DNA of 64,000 bases, from NCBI GenBank assembly GCA_019055375.1, contig JAHQIW010001979.1, forward strand, positions 1 to 64,000, in the 5' to 3' direction. Within the stretch, counting starts at the first letter, position 1. Each line of letters starts with the position of its first letter. Source of the DNA: Parelaphostrongylus tenuis. Its lineage: Eukaryota; Nematoda; Chromadorea; Rhabditida; Metastrongylidae. The notes beneath the pieces were generated by a model, which was not told where the DNA came from, did not search any database, and saw only the letters and a program-made list of their open reading frames with translations. Position numbers and translations under genes: made by a program. Positions 1-11,095 of the stretch are shown piece by piece.

Positions 1-1080
1 TGTCTTACCCGGGATATAAAATGGTTTGCGTGTGCTGAGGGTCTCAACTGCAGTGGGGTTCGTTGGCTCATAGCATGGTCACCTTCGTCCCTGGATAGGA
101 TGACATACGCGATTGAATATTACGTCAAAGAAATGATTCGACAGACTTAGGTACGATTCCGCAATATCTCCGGGGTTTTCTCACATCTTCTAATTCATAC
201 TGAAGTTTCGCGTGGTCTACCCACTATCTATCACTGTATCTTACGCTGTGCGTACCCGTTCATCTGTCTAGCACACACAACTCGCTATGTACACTCGAGC
301 GGGTCCATGCGTTGAACTCTACACATTATTTGCCCATCGCGTCTATGATATATACCAGTCCAGTGCTCAGTTTGCACATCGCGTGCGGCGTCACTCTAGG
401 GATTCCGCTGAGGCATCATATCGTTCTTCCATCGCGCTTTCGCTGTGCGCAACAATCGGCAGCTAACAGGGCCTCGTCAGTCCGTCTCGCTATGAGAGTG
501 CACCGCGAGTCTGATAGCGTCGGGCCACGTGCGTAAATATCCAAAAGTGATAGGGGTCGAGAATGCCGGTGGCATTGCATCGCTGCCTATGTCGTTTGTC
601 GTTGAAAGCGCATCATCGTCTCCGAGACCCCATGATGTACTGCCAGGGCTGACAGGGGACGGCGTGAGTAATCGGGTGCAGCTCTCATGTGTTGCGTGTA
701 GCTGGTGTGTGTGGATAGACGGGTTCGTAGTGTTCTCAGATACCATGTTGTTTCACTCTGTGTCGTCACATAATGACAGAGAACTATTCTCACATACGCT
801 CGACTCGTAGTCGTGAACTGCGTGCCGAATGGGAATGACAGATATAGAATGCACAGTGATATAGGACACAAGAGCATAGCTTATAGTAGTCAGACTAGTA
901 TGTCATGTCGAGCTCAATAACGTTCAGTAAGGAGTGCATGTTGTGTCACACAGATACAGAGACAGTGAGTGTGGGAAAAGGAGTGGGTACAGGTAGTAGG
1001 CGGAGGAGCGTAGAGATACATGTATCACATAAATTCATTCACTGAATCTTGATACTATACACAATGAAGATAAGCGTGAT
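1..1080. other. No recognised feature
   Basis: The stretch has relatively many CG dinucleotides and only short overlapping open frames on both strands. I see no conserved motif, tRNA-like box or repeat shared with the rest of the window. Confidence 0.5.
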
Positions 1081-1083
1081 AGT

Positions 1084-1480
1084 TTTGTGGTTCTCCGTAC
1101 ACTGCTCAACTCTGGGGCTAGGTCGTTCATCATGTTGATTTCACAACCTAGATAGATGTAACTGGAGCATTCGGAAATTGTCGTTCCGTTGAGCATGAAT
1201 GGGGCATTAGAAAACCCATCCGTTCCTCATGAACATTGTTTTCGTTAGATTCAGTTGAAGACCGATCTTTCCACAGGCGTTATCGAAATCAGTCAACATT
1301 CGTTCCGCTTGGCTGATGTTTGGTGTTATGAGAACGATATCGTCAGCAAAGCGAAGATGGTTTTCGAAGTATTTGAAATATGTTTCATTCTCCAACACTC
1401 TAACATTATGTGCGATACTACGATTGAGAAGAGATTTCTGGGGCACTTTGATAAGCATGAGATAACTCCCATGCATATCA
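1084..1480 (-). pseudogene. RTE-type retrotransposon reverse transcriptase fragment
   Basis: Read on the minus strand, the segment from about 1366 down to 1084 encodes the reverse-transcriptase block around LRFADDIVLIT, which holds the catalytic FADD box, followed by a block ending MNDLAPELS. It closely matches the copy at 5675-6034. The first 36 or so codons of the open frame (about 1476-1367) do not match that copy, so the retrotransposon sequence is truncated and joined to unrelated DNA. The family copies itself by target-primed reverse transcription. This copy lacks the endonuclease and most of the polymerase, so it is dead. The family call (RTE clade) is from memory of the motif pattern and is less certain than the reverse-transcriptase call. 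Confidence 0.75.
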
Positions 1481-1569
1481 TGAGAATTACAGCTTCTAAA
1501 GTGGAAATTTCCTACTGAAGGCTTAGATACTATTCATTTTGAAACGTCACATAGTTACAAGCCTCCACC

Positions 1570-2560
1570 ATGTCCAACGATACAATCGAAATTCATGTTT
1601 CATTGAGTCTTTGGAGAAAGGGTCTTTCACAGCGAGGTGCAGTCGATGAAAGTAACGAGTGGGTAGCCAACAAGCAATCGACTGCTGGACGCTGGTTTCA
1701 ACGCTTCAATGCTGCAGATCTTCATCTCGAAGACAAACCTCGTTCGTGACGTCACAAGTGACACGAGATTACGCTTGCAAGATGAACCGTCGTGAAGTGC
1801 TCGCGAATTGGCAACCGAACTTGATATTTATCACAGAATTGTGCTAACTCATCTCTACCAGCTCAATTTTGCCCACAAGAAGCCTACGACAAGATCTGCA
1901 CGAACTCACTGAAGCACAAGCCGCCAAAGGTGTCGAAATTTGTCGGCAACTGCTCAACGTACAATCCACTGAATTTGAGCGAATTTGAAAGCGCATTAGA
2001 CTTTAGAAGAGAAGTGGATGTCCCTGGTCAGCCACAATCGAGACAAGCCAAGCAGTAAGTTCAGAAAGGTCAAGTTAATCCGTCAATACCGAAGCACAAC
2101 TGATTTGGCAAGAAAGTCATCATGATCTGTGCCTGGTGGAATTTTGATGGGGTCGTGCTTTCCAAATTGATTTAACGATAGGTCCATCAACATTAAACTT
2201 TCATTGTCAGCAATCAAGCCGAGTCTGCGTCATGTTTGAAGAGAAGTCAACTCAGTTTTGGTTAAGTGAAAGCTCGTTTTGATGCATCAAGCTATTGCCA
2301 GACCGTACGTTGCCAGAAAGACCAAATTGGACGGAGTCGAGGTCCTGCCTCATCCCATCAACAATCCAGGCACTGCGCTCCATCCGACTTTGATCTTTCT
2401 CGATCATTGACTATCAATTTTTTTTGAGGTCGTCGATTTGAATCGTTCATGAAGTTGAAGAAGAACGTCGAAAGCTATTTGAATCAAAGTCAAAGGAGTG
2501 GTCTACTTTGAGCATATCTTAACTTGGTGGACCAATGGCTGAAAGTCGTAAAAAAACGAT
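1570..2560 (+). pseudogene. Degenerate mariner-type transposase
   Basis: The frame opening at ATG 1570 gives a mariner-like N-terminus: SLWRKGLSQRGAVDESNEW followed by AGRWFQRFNAADLHLEDKPR, which resembles the helix-turn-helix domain with its W-F-RF-GD-LED-PRSGR pattern. After several frameshifts and stops, later blocks are still readable: LHELTEAQ near 1897, a VLPHPINNPGTALHPTLIF block near 2340-2400 (family pattern VLPHPPYSPDLAPSDYHFF), and a QWLKVVK-like block near 2535. The length of about 1 kb fits a mariner transposase. Inactivation is certain from the stops. I did not find convincing terminal inverted repeats. Confidence 0.75.
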
Positions 2561-2821
2561 GACCCTTATTTTGAAGAAAACTTATTATTGTCTTTCCTTG
2601 GAATTCATGCTTAGATTTCCATACTTTTACAAGTGCCTCGAAACTTCCTTTTCAGCCTATATTTTACTATCAAAAGTAATGTAGAAACGATTCCCACAAC
2701 CGACTATCGGCTAACCTCGGCATTGATCTGAATGATTCTGCAACTTCTTTATTTAGCGGATTCCCGGCTGTTAACAGACTATTCATTCAGTAGATATGAA
2801 TATTACAATACACAGCTGTAA

Positions 2822-2863
2822 TAACTGACGTTTCGGCGGTTTTCACCTTCTTCATATCGTGCA
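2822..2863 (-). ncRNA. Hammerhead-like motif, CUGARGA-N family (decayed)
   Basis: The minus strand reads (A)UGAAGA-A, an imperfect hairpin GGUGAAAACCGCC, then GAAACGUC. This matches the motif at 43351, 51577 and 52185. The first C of the core is lost and stem I is not convincing, so this is a relic. Confidence 0.35.
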
Positions 2864-2993
2864 ATTGTTAAAATGACATGCAGTCCACTCAGTCAACACT
2901 TCTGTAAACAGAGCAGATAGAGCACAGTATGTGAGCAATGAATCGCATAGTGAACAGCTGGATCTACACAATATTTACAGGGTGCGAGAAAAA

Positions 2994-3926
2994 GGTACTT
3001 GTTCGTTATTAGGCGACAAAGAAAGCACCGATATCATTCGCTGAACAGGAAGTTTTCATAGGAGTGTCAGTAATTATTCAAAGCTTAGATTTCTATCCAC
3101 CGCTATATGTCGCCAATTTTTCAAAATAAGCTTCTATAACGTTGTAAAATTCAAAATAAAATTATTTTCACACGACCACGTGCTTTTTCTCTCATCTCGC
3201 TTATATTTCGCTGAACAAAACTCCATTCTCAGAGTGCCAGTACTCGTTCAATTGCACAAGTTTCGAAGAAGTTAAAACCATGTTCGCTTCTAAAAAAAGC
3301 TCTTTTGATGGCCCTATAGCAGAAGGAAAAAATTGGTGCTTAACACCTCTTCCGGACAGAGCTCTCTCTTTAGGCTACTAGTACTCATTCGAAAGCGTAA
3401 GTTTCAATAATTCCAACGCTGCGCTTATTCTCTGGTAATATCGCTAACAGCCAAAATGAGATCGAGTTTTATATTCCCGGTGAGCTTGTTTATCAGCCAC
3501 GGGATCGGGTGGCGGAGCCAACTGATCGGTGCTCTGGCCGTTGCGTATGTGGGATGCAACTTGTTATTCAGTTGGGAATTTTTTACTCCGCTTTGGAAGA
3601 AACTCCAAATAAAGCGATTGATTCAGATGCTACCGAAGTCTCTCTACACGTTGATATGCTTTTCGTGCTTGCAGCGAGTTATATGTGTGATAAAAATGAA
3701 GGTGATCGACGAACAGTACTTGTTCAAGGGAATGACTGCTAGTTGGCGAGTGTCAAGCACAACTTTCATTCTGAATGTTTCAGCCTATAAAAGGGCCTTT
3801 TCAAAACCGCCAACGTGGAGCTGTAGCCAGAAATCTAAGCTTTCGATTAATCACTAACGCTCCTATGAAAGTTCCTGTCCAGCGAACAAGATCGCTTTCT
3901 TATTCATTGCCTCATAACGAACATGT
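2994..3926. mobile_element. Foldback element with inverted repeats of about 160 bp
   Basis: The sequence at 2994-3160 is repeated in inverted orientation at about 3760-3926. Matching blocks include the pair GTTCGTTATTAGGC / GCCTCATAACGAAC, a GCTGAACAGGAA-type block and AAAGCTTAGATTTCT. Several indels separate the arms. The 600-bp interior contains an open frame at 3456-3857 that I do not recognise and do not trust as a gene. It appears to have inserted into the maT element around it. Confidence 0.6.
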
Positions 3927-4076
3927 ACCGGGATAAGTCACCATAATCGCATCTGTTAATTTTAGCGTTTATACAATGTTCTTTCATCAATACTGAAAAT
4001 TTCATTTAACTCTTTTTTTCAGTTTTGGTGCATAATGTGTTATATTTATTTGTCTATTTCCAGATATGCTTAAGTT

Positions 4077-5035
4077 ATGGATCATAAAAATAAGCGTATC
4101 GCAATGGTTAAATTCCACAAAAAGGAATGAAAGCGGCCGACATTGTTAAAATCGGTGGTTTTGAACCAGCAAGTGCCTACACAGCCGTGAAACGTTTCAA
4201 AGACACAGAAAGGACTCAAAACTGCCCTCGGAAAGGCTTTCAACTATCTCTTCTATTCCGAGAAAACATTCAGAGTATCCGTTGCCAAGTTTAGTGAAAT
4301 TCGGAGCGTTCGAGGCACAAGGTGGCAGAAAAACTCGGAATTAATGAGAGGGAGCGTCCGGAACATTGTCAGAAATAATCTGAAGGTGTGCAGCTACAAA
4401 TAGCCTGTTTTCCCTTTTGGACAAAAACTGATTGTAAAACGGCTTTCGAAAGCTTGCCAAATGATCCGTTCGATAGTTGGTGTTCATAAGTCGAAGGTAT
4501 TTTTTACGAATAAGTACATATTCATGGTTGAGTCACTCTACAATGCCAGAGTCGACCTCAAACTTCTCAGCAATGGTAAGCAAAAGTCCACAATAGCAAA
4601 AAACCATGAGTGCTGTCATTTTCCGGCCTTTAAGACGGTCTGGGCTGGCATTTGCGTTACACAAAAGGCACCATTGGTCTTCATCGTCAGACACGTCGAA
4701 ATCAACGCTGCCAGCTATTAACAGCAAGTTTTAAAGTGCTGGAGCCTTGGACTACTCAACACTTTGGCACCGACGGATTTACGCTTCAGCAAGACTTCGC
4801 TTCTGCGCATTCGGTCAGCTCAAAGACGACCATCTGTCAAGAGCTTTTTCCGAGCTTTTGAGGCAAGGACTCTTGGCCGTCAAACTCACCGGATCTCAGC
4901 CCAGTGGGCTGCTCTGTGTGCTTAATACTGGAGAAAAAAGTCGGGCAATTCGCTACACTACACACGGTAGAAACGTCCGCGAGTATTGTTGAACATTTGT
5001 GAAAGCGATTCATAGATGTATAGAGGCCAAGCGAA
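4077..5035 (+). pseudogene. Degenerate maT/Tc1-mariner transposase
   Basis: From ATG 4077 the frame reads MDHKNKRIAMVKFHKKGMKA (one in-frame stop replaces a residue in this block) and a block ending AVKRFKDTERT, the N-terminal DNA-binding region of the family. Later frames give EKLGINERE and LQQDFASAHSVSSKTTICQE. A premature TGA near 4859, at the place of a likely tryptophan, is followed by GKDSWPSNSPDLSPVGCSV. The last two blocks match the region around the second catalytic aspartate and the SPDLNP motif. Stops and frameshifts make it non-functional. A T-rich stretch ending in CAG just upstream (about 4063) could be a relic splice acceptor. Confidence 0.75.
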
Positions 5036-5212
5036 GCAATTTTATAAAGTTGCTATGTATTTTTTGTCTATTATTATAGCTGTTATGCTACTAAGTGTAA
5101 TTCTTCCTTTGATTGAATGACTTCATTTGTTTATGCAATACTTTTTTACTGTTGAAATATCTGAACAAACTATCAAAAAATTTTTACGCACCCTGCACCT
5201 ACATATACATAT

Positions 5213-5510
5213 GGATAAAAGGACAACGGATAAAGTTCTTGGTGTTCATCAATCTCTGAGGGATGCGACATGCATTCGTCTTCAATTTTTAACTTCGTTT
5301 AGAGGGGATTGAATGCATATCTGGTCTTAACAATGACTCGCGGTGACCTCCCGCTGAAGTGAGTCAGTGCTGCCTATCCTCCCAGACAAGTCTGAGACCA
5401 CTCTGCTACCAATTTACCAATCCGGAGGGATGGATGACATGGTGAGCCACGAGCGCAAGATCGAACCATTGATCTTGTGTTCGACGCAGAGTACCTCTAC
5501 CACTGCCCAC
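5213..5510 (-). mobile_element. SINE family C copy (tRNA-like head)
   Basis: This belongs to a five-copy family (also 28085, 48345, 57285, 57695). On the minus strand it starts with a tRNA-like head containing GGCAGTGGTAGAGGTAC and a box-B-like GGTTCGATCTTGCG. It ends with a block reading CATGCATTCGTC in plus orientation. The tRNA-like A and B boxes imply an RNA polymerase III origin. Confidence 0.6.
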
Positions 5511-5539
5511 TATATATGTACATATGCATATACATATAC

Positions 5540-5570
<31 letters not shown>

Positions 5571-5576
5571 TCTATG
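5511..5576. repeat. (TA)n microsatellite
   Basis: An almost uninterrupted TA/CATA tract lies directly upstream of the reverse-transcriptase fragment that starts near 5595. Confidence 0.8.
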
Positions 5577-5594
5577 TAAAAAAGGGTTGACGAT

Positions 5595-6558
5595 TGACGA
5601 TTGACGTAAGAAGAGGGGATTGACAAGGCGATACAATTTCGCCAAAACTATTCACTGCCACCCTACAAAACGTCATGCGAACATTAGAATGGGACGATAT
5701 GGAAGTAAAAATTGGCGGTCGACAATTAAACCATCTTCGCTTTGCTGACGATATCGTTCTCATAACACCACACATCAGCCAAGCGGAAAGAATGTTGACC
5801 GATTTCGATAACGCCTGTGGAAAGATTGGTCTTCAACTAAATCTAACGAAAACGATGTTCATGAGGAACGGATGGGTTTCCAATGCCCCATTCACGCTCA
5901 ACGGAACGACAATCTCCGAATGCTCCAGTTACGTCTATCTAGGTCGTGAAATCAACATGATGAACGACCTAGCTCCAGAGTTGAGCAGGAGGAAACGAGC
6001 GGCTTGGGGAACTTTAAGAGCATCGAAGATGTAGTGAAGAGGACAAAGTACATCCGACTCCGTGGCCACCTTTTCGACTCGACAATTATCCCTGCCCTAA
6101 CGTATGCAGCAGAAACGTGGTCGCTACGTAAGCAGGATGAAAACTTGGCGTTATCGAACGCGCAGTCGAAAGGTCGATGCTAGGAGTATCCCGTATCTCG
6201 CAAATGAGAGAAAGGATCCGAAGTTCCGACCTACGTCAACGATCGAAAATCAGAGACGCCGTCCTACACGCCAGGATATCAAAATAAGGTGGGCCGGACA
6301 CGTGATGCGCTTCAACGACAACCGATGGACGAGAGCCGTTACCGACTGGATTCCTCGGGACATCAAGCGCACTAAAGGAAGACCACTGACCCGCTGGTCC
6401 GATTTCTTCACGAAAGCGATAGAAGAAAGATATGATGCTCAGCGAATCCCTAGAGCGAGGAGGACCCACTGGGCTAATCTTGCACGCGATAGGGAAAAAT
6501 GGAAGAGTTGCTGGTACCCGCTCGAGTCACTCGACGGTCAACTGAACGACAGGTGATA
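5595..6558 (+). pseudogene. RTE-type retrotransposon, 3' half of the reverse transcriptase ORF
   Basis: This is the best-preserved copy in the window. The open frame at 5675-6034 encodes the palm region with LRFADDIVLIT, then GKIGLQLNLTKTMFM and SSYVYLGREINMM. After frameshifts near 6034 and 6150-6180 the C-terminal region continues: KIRWAGHVMRFNDNRWTR, KRTKGRPLTRWSDFF and ARDREKWKSCWYPLES, ending at a stop near 6555. Tandem AGGTGATA units follow, as expected for an RTE 3' tail. The endonuclease and N-terminal polymerase are absent, so it is a 5'-truncated insertion starting beside a TA microsatellite. The frameshifts make it dead. Confidence 0.85.
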
Positions 6559-6639
6559 CAGGTGATATTCTATGTATTTGTATATAGTCATCAAATACAC
6601 ATTATATATATTATGTGTATATACTATTCATGAAGATTA

Positions 6640-7600
6640 TAGATATTCACCGTTCTGTCGTTTTGTGGTCCATCAGATGATTTTCAGTGCAGCCGAAGAG
6701 ATTCTTTCATGGATGAGGAATGTTCGTAATTACAGCCTCGCAGCCATTGAGAATAGCTATTTTGCGCGTCAAGTTCAACGAATCCTCTTTCTGCTCTCCT
6801 GTGCACACATTGACGTTGCATGAAACATACTTCTTTTAAGCAAACCTTTTGTGTGAGAAGGTGGGAGAAAAGACTAGGAACCAGTATGCTCTTGTTATGT
6901 GGCTTTCGGTACCATTTTGTCGTGTACTCGTTTTGGACAGGCTGATTTGATCGTCCAGAAATGGAGGCCAATCTTCTCTCGATCCCTTTCACCGTTGAAT
7001 TTATGCACTCTTCTCTGTGATTTCAGCAATTCAAAACATTTGTCTAACTCCTCCTGCGTGAGCAAATGACGAAGCACTCGTCGAAGTGCCGTAGTGGCCT
7101 GAGACTGTATGCAGCGGTTTCAACTTTAGGTGAATGCAAGGGCAAGGTTTGGTGCCAGTCGTTGTCTGTCCAGACCTCTCAGTTATGTGTAATATTTTCC
7201 TAGCCATCTCAAAATTAAGCGGTTTAGGCACTTCTTCAAGGTGCTCAAGAGCTACTGAATTAAAAGGCCATATATGTTTATCGCTCCTTCATGTTGCTTA
7301 AGGAGCTCTCATATGGCTTGCATGCAGAGTCATTCGACGTGTTTGTAGAAATGGCGATAACGTCGAAGGACTCCATCATGTACGCGTTATTGAGACGCGT
7401 ATTACGTAGACGATCCAAAAATATTCAGGTATTTGTAAGATGGGCAGGGGTGTGTTCTAATAAACGAAGGATTATTAGGTTTATAAGCCAAGCTATGCCT
7501 GTCAATTCGCGTACGCAACTGATGATGGATCTAACTTTGAACGTGAAGGAATCGCTAGAAGCGATATCATCAGTTAAGGCGGTATGATGGTAGATTAACT
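6640..7600. other. Unassigned region with exon-like open frames
   Basis: A TTTTCAG at 6681 is followed by 47 open codons, ending in a stop at 6823. On the minus strand, 7110-6895 gives an open, helix-rich frame with RRVLRHLLTQEELDKCFELL. On the plus strand, 7291-7587 is a 98-codon frame with basic clusters. None is recognised and the strands conflict, so I make no gene call. They could be exons or decayed element ORFs. Confidence 0.2.
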
Positions 7601-7828
7601 TTGAGTTGTGAAATAACTGAAGATGCCAAACTTGCTAATTTTGCCACTTTGACCCATTCCGCGTTTGATTTTCTACATTGATTTGCGAATTTCAAGAAAA
7701 CGTCTTTGAGATGTACTACCGTTATATCAACATCCAACTGAGGAGAAGATACTACAAATTCTCCGCCTTTATCACTAATTGATAGTCTGATAATTTTCGA
7801 CCTAATATTGCTAATCGAATCTAATCTT

Positions 7829-8190
7829 GCTTTATAGCGCTGTTATCTAAGCTGGTGCAAACTGCAGTTCTTGAACCTGTCGCTACCACATTTTTGCACT
7901 GCTGCGAGGTTGAACATGGCTTTCGATAGCGACAGGAGTTGTGAAAATTCAATGTCATCATCTGAAAATCTGCAAAAATTCATATCAACTTAATCGGTAG
8001 ACACTTGTCATCTGAAGAACGTTGAAGGAAAAAGGAGGTGAACTGTTTTTCTTCCTTGTGCAACAAGTATAATCTTGCTTTATAGCGTAGTTGATCTTGA
8101 AGCTGGTGCACATCGCATGCGACCCTATGCAGGTTTGTTTAGAAATGAGTTCACCTGGTGAGAAGGTTGCACGCAGTTTCAATAGCGTAC
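7829..8190. repeat. Diverged direct repeat pair (7829-7935 and 8072-8190)
   Basis: Both copies begin CTTGCTTTATAGCG and share an AGCTGGTGCA block and a TTTC(G/A)ATAGCG end, spaced about 243 bp. There is no coding content. The segment between them has no recognised feature. Confidence 0.5.
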
Positions 8191-8377
8191 ATGCGTCGCC
8201 AGAAAGAGTCATGCCTGCCAAAGAAGGCGAAATCCATCGAAACGTCAGTCACTGCAGCTGTATACTGTACTATACTATTTTCTTCGAGTGTTCTCGTAGG
8301 ATCACGCTCAGATTCCAAAACACCTCATGATTATTACTTGAAGCAAAGTCATGTGGTCTGTTATGGGCTCCTGTGCA

Positions 8378-8424
8378 CCACGATACACGTCTTTCTATGG
8401 CCTTGACAGCCTCGTCAGTCGGGT
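8378..8424 (-). ncRNA. Hammerhead ribozyme relic (subfamily alpha)
   Basis: The minus strand keeps the core CUGACGA and a stem II GGCUGUCAAGGCC, but the GAAA strand is interrupted (CAUAGAAAGACG) and stem I is mismatched. It is the inverted partner of the intact copy at 8496. Confidence 0.6.
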
Positions 8425-8495
8425 AGGCTCTTTGTCGCGTACTCTAAGAGGGAGACTGGAGCATTCCAAGAGAATTAGCTAAAGACGAAGAGCCT

Positions 8496-8539
8496 GCCCG
8501 ACTGACGAGGCTTTTAAGGCCGAAACACGTGTATCGGGC
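8496..8539 (+). ncRNA. Hammerhead ribozyme, intact (subfamily alpha)
   Basis: Stem I is GCCCGA (8496-8501) with UCGGGC (8534-8539), six Watson-Crick pairs. The core CUGACGA is 8502-8508. Stem II is GGCU/GGCC (with one G-U) around UUUAA, 8509-8521. GAAA is 8522-8525. Stem III is AC[ACGU]GU, 8525-8532, and the cleavage-site nucleotide is A8533. All invariant core residues of a type I hammerhead are present. Confidence 0.8.
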
Positions 8540-8806
8540 TTGTTCAAGAGCCCATAACAGACCATATGACATGTTGCTTCAAATAATAGTTATGAGATAT
8601 ATTGGAATTTAAGCACTGTCTTGAGATAGTATTCGAAACAAACGGTACAATGATCTTGAAAAGACCATTCAAGAACAGTCGAGGTGTACAACACCTTGCG
8701 ATCCAGGATTTTATTTCACTTGACGGCGATGTAAATCGTTTGCCGTCGCCTACTCTGTATGGGGAACTGGAGCACGCCGAGAGGATTGGCCAAAGACGAA
8801 GGGACA

Positions 8807-8850
8807 GCCCAACTGACGAAGCTGTCAAGGCCAAAACACGTGTATCGGGC
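8807..8850 (+). ncRNA. Hammerhead ribozyme copy with core mutation (subfamily alpha)
   Basis: This is the same fold as 8496-8539, but G12 is changed (CAAAAC in place of CGAAAC), stem I has one mismatch and the first stem II pair is lost. Probably inactive. Confidence 0.75.
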
Positions 8851-8905
8851 TGTACAAGAGCCCATAACAGGCACATGACATGTTGGCTCAAATAACAATC
8901 ATAAC

Positions 8906-10655
8906 ATGTACACTGTACTGCCTAATTGTACTGATTGAATAGTCTGTTAGCAACATTGTGTCCGCTGAATAAGAAAATTACGCAATAATTCGATTAACAT
9001 AGAATCATTATATTGTGATTCCCAATACCGACTTTCTATCAACTTCAGCAATGATCAGTAAACCCATATTTTCTTGGAAACAGACGCACACATTTGTTAA
9101 TGTACGATTTCTTGACAAAACCATATTTCGACGTAATTTGCCTTATAACCTCGTGTGTGCTTAACAAGTAAACAGCTATCTAAATCTATTGTGAGCAGTT
9201 ATTTATTTAATTTATAGCTCAAATACAAGGCAATTATTTGATATTCCTGCAGTACAGATAGCCGTTAGCTTCATTTCGCCTGTGCCAATCAAGCCTACAA
9301 ACTCTTTGGGTTGATAGGCTTAAACCAAGCTTTTTATCAAAAGTTACCTGTGAACTATGGGGTTTGGAGAATGCCTGTATGGTAGAGCCAGTAACGCTCG
9401 AACAGAACAATGTGCATAGCCATGAGATAAACCCACTCAACCTGAGTTTGGCAGAAGCTCTGAAGATTATGAGACCCTCGTGCAGCAGCAGAACTCACGG
9501 CAGACTTCCATAATTTTTGTGGATAATGGATGCACGAAGCGATCAAATGGAAAAAGTACCGGTTTGACACACTATGTGAAGTTCGGTTCTGCAATAAATA
9601 ATACCACAGATTAACAGTGACAAATGTATACTTCAAGAGCATCTCTACGAGATCCCCAATCAGTATCGATCTGACAAGTAAAAGGTCTCAGGGGCTCCCT
9701 CCCTCCTAGGATAAGAAACTTAGCATGTGCGGAAGATTTCGGTGTGATCCAAAGAAGACCACCACTGAGTTGTTATAGTGATCGCCTATGAAACGTAACG
9801 GGTCCAGTTCCATTATTCATGGATAGTTTTCATAAATTTAATCGATAAGAATAATCATGATCGCTATCGATTGAAATTCCTTGAAGTAACAACGAACATC
9901 AGTCGGTGATCGACTCTTTTCTGTATCAATCGATGTTCTTAGATCACCTTCGTCTTAAAAAAAAGAAAAAATACAAATACAAAATCCATAAATGATGCAA
10001 ACGCAACACGAAATTTTTCTATTGATGAGTAAGTGTACTTAAAGATGAGTGAAATAGAGTTGACCAATGTGCTTCCAATGATCAAACGAAGGTCGAAGAT
10101 AGCAAAGTGAGCAACCGGTTTACTAAAAATTAAGAGAACTAGAAAGTGTGAAAAGACAGAACAGGAGATATCTAAAAGATTTTGGACAGGCGTAAATTAT
10201 AGATTTAAGGAGTTATAATATTTCAAATTTGATGAAATGGCAGCAAATAGATGTGGAAACTCTGTCAATTACACCGCTCTCAATTGGTCGAGCCATCAAA
10301 TAAAAAAAATTCAAATAGTAAGACAGCCATCGACGATCGCATGTGGTGAACAATTGGAAAGCTCTAGTACGGCTACCTTGACGTTTTAATGAGGGCCAGT
10401 TGCATATTATGATATTCAATCTGCCAAAGTGAGAAAAAGAGCAAATTCCGTCACTCAATAGCCAAATTAGCACATAAACCTTATCTCCAATATAGTTAAC
10501 AGATAACAGTGGTAAGAGGATGGGCGGGTTGAAGGACGTGTTAGGATGAGATACCTAAGACAACTTCTACGTGCATATAATAACTGGTTCTCTCGTTTTG
10601 TCCCATCAATATGTCATATCTGAGAATGAGTGCACAAAGGCATATCTATATACAT
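8906..10655. other. No recognised feature
   Basis: AT-rich sequence with scattered short open frames on both strands, for example 9355-9642 and 10213-10473 on the minus strand. I recognise none and see no splice-supported exon chain. Confidence 0.5.
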
Positions 10656-10659
10656 GTAT

Positions 10660-10700
10660 TTACACATATTATAATATATATATATATATATATATATGTT
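10660..10700. repeat. (TA)n microsatellite
   Basis: The TA tract lies directly upstream of an RTE fragment, as at 5511-5576. Confidence 0.75.
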
Positions 10701-10714
10701 TGTGCTGTTTTTTT

Positions 10715-11095
10715 TCGAACGCGCAGTCGAAAGGTCGATGCTGGGAGTATACCGTATCTCGCAAATGAGAGAAAGGATCCGAAGTTCCGACCTACGTCAA
10801 CGATCGAAAATCAGAGACGCCGTTCTACACGCCAGGATATCGAAAATAAGGTGGGCCGGACACGTGATGCGCTTCAACGACAACCGATGGACGAGAGCCG
10901 TTACCGACTGGATTTCCTCGGGACGTCAAGCGCTCTAAAGGAAGACCACTGACCCGTTAGTCCGATTTCTTCACGAAAGCGATAGAAGAAAGATATGATG
11001 CTCAGCGAATCCCTAGAGCGAGGAGGACCCACTGGGCTACTCTTGCACGCGACAGGGAAAAATGGAAGAGTTGCTGGTACCCGCTCGAGAACGAA
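10715..11095 (+). pseudogene. RTE reverse transcriptase C-terminal fragment
   Basis: This segment is nearly identical to 6150-6525. It carries KIRWAGHVMRFNDNRWTRAV and ends abruptly after the block giving EKWKSCWYPLE, so the 3' end is missing. A one-base change near 10915 shifts the frame. It is truncated at both ends. Confidence 0.8.

Larger units (their letters stand above)
2979..5196 (+). mobile_element. maT/Tc1-mariner element with short inverted termini, carrying a nested insertion
   Basis: The left end reads CAGGGTGCG followed by A-rich sequence at about 2979. The right end, ACGCACCCTG at about 5187-5196, is its reverse complement over nine bases. A TA precedes the left end; the right flanking TA is not preserved. 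A decayed transposase lies inside (4077-5035). The element is long for the family because a foldback element (2994-3926) sits just inside the left terminus. Confidence 0.55.
8320..8905. mobile_element. Hammerhead-bearing element: inverted arm plus tandem partial dimer
   Basis: Three hammerhead sites lie here: a minus-strand copy (8378-8424) head to head with plus copies at 8496-8539 and 8807-8850. The two plus sites are in direct repeat, and the predicted cleavage points (after 8533 and after 8844) are 311 bp apart, defining a monomer unit. Flanking blocks such as AGCCCATAACAG and ATGACATGTTG recur after each site. This is the layout expected of a retrozyme or Penelope-type terminal repeat. 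No protein is encoded; the open frames that overlap it are chance. Confidence 0.75.

Noticed and set aside
8544..8898. Overlapping 60-115 codon open frames on both strands
   Set aside because: They lie wholly within the hammerhead element repeats and change frame between copies; the RNA fold, not a protein, is what is conserved.
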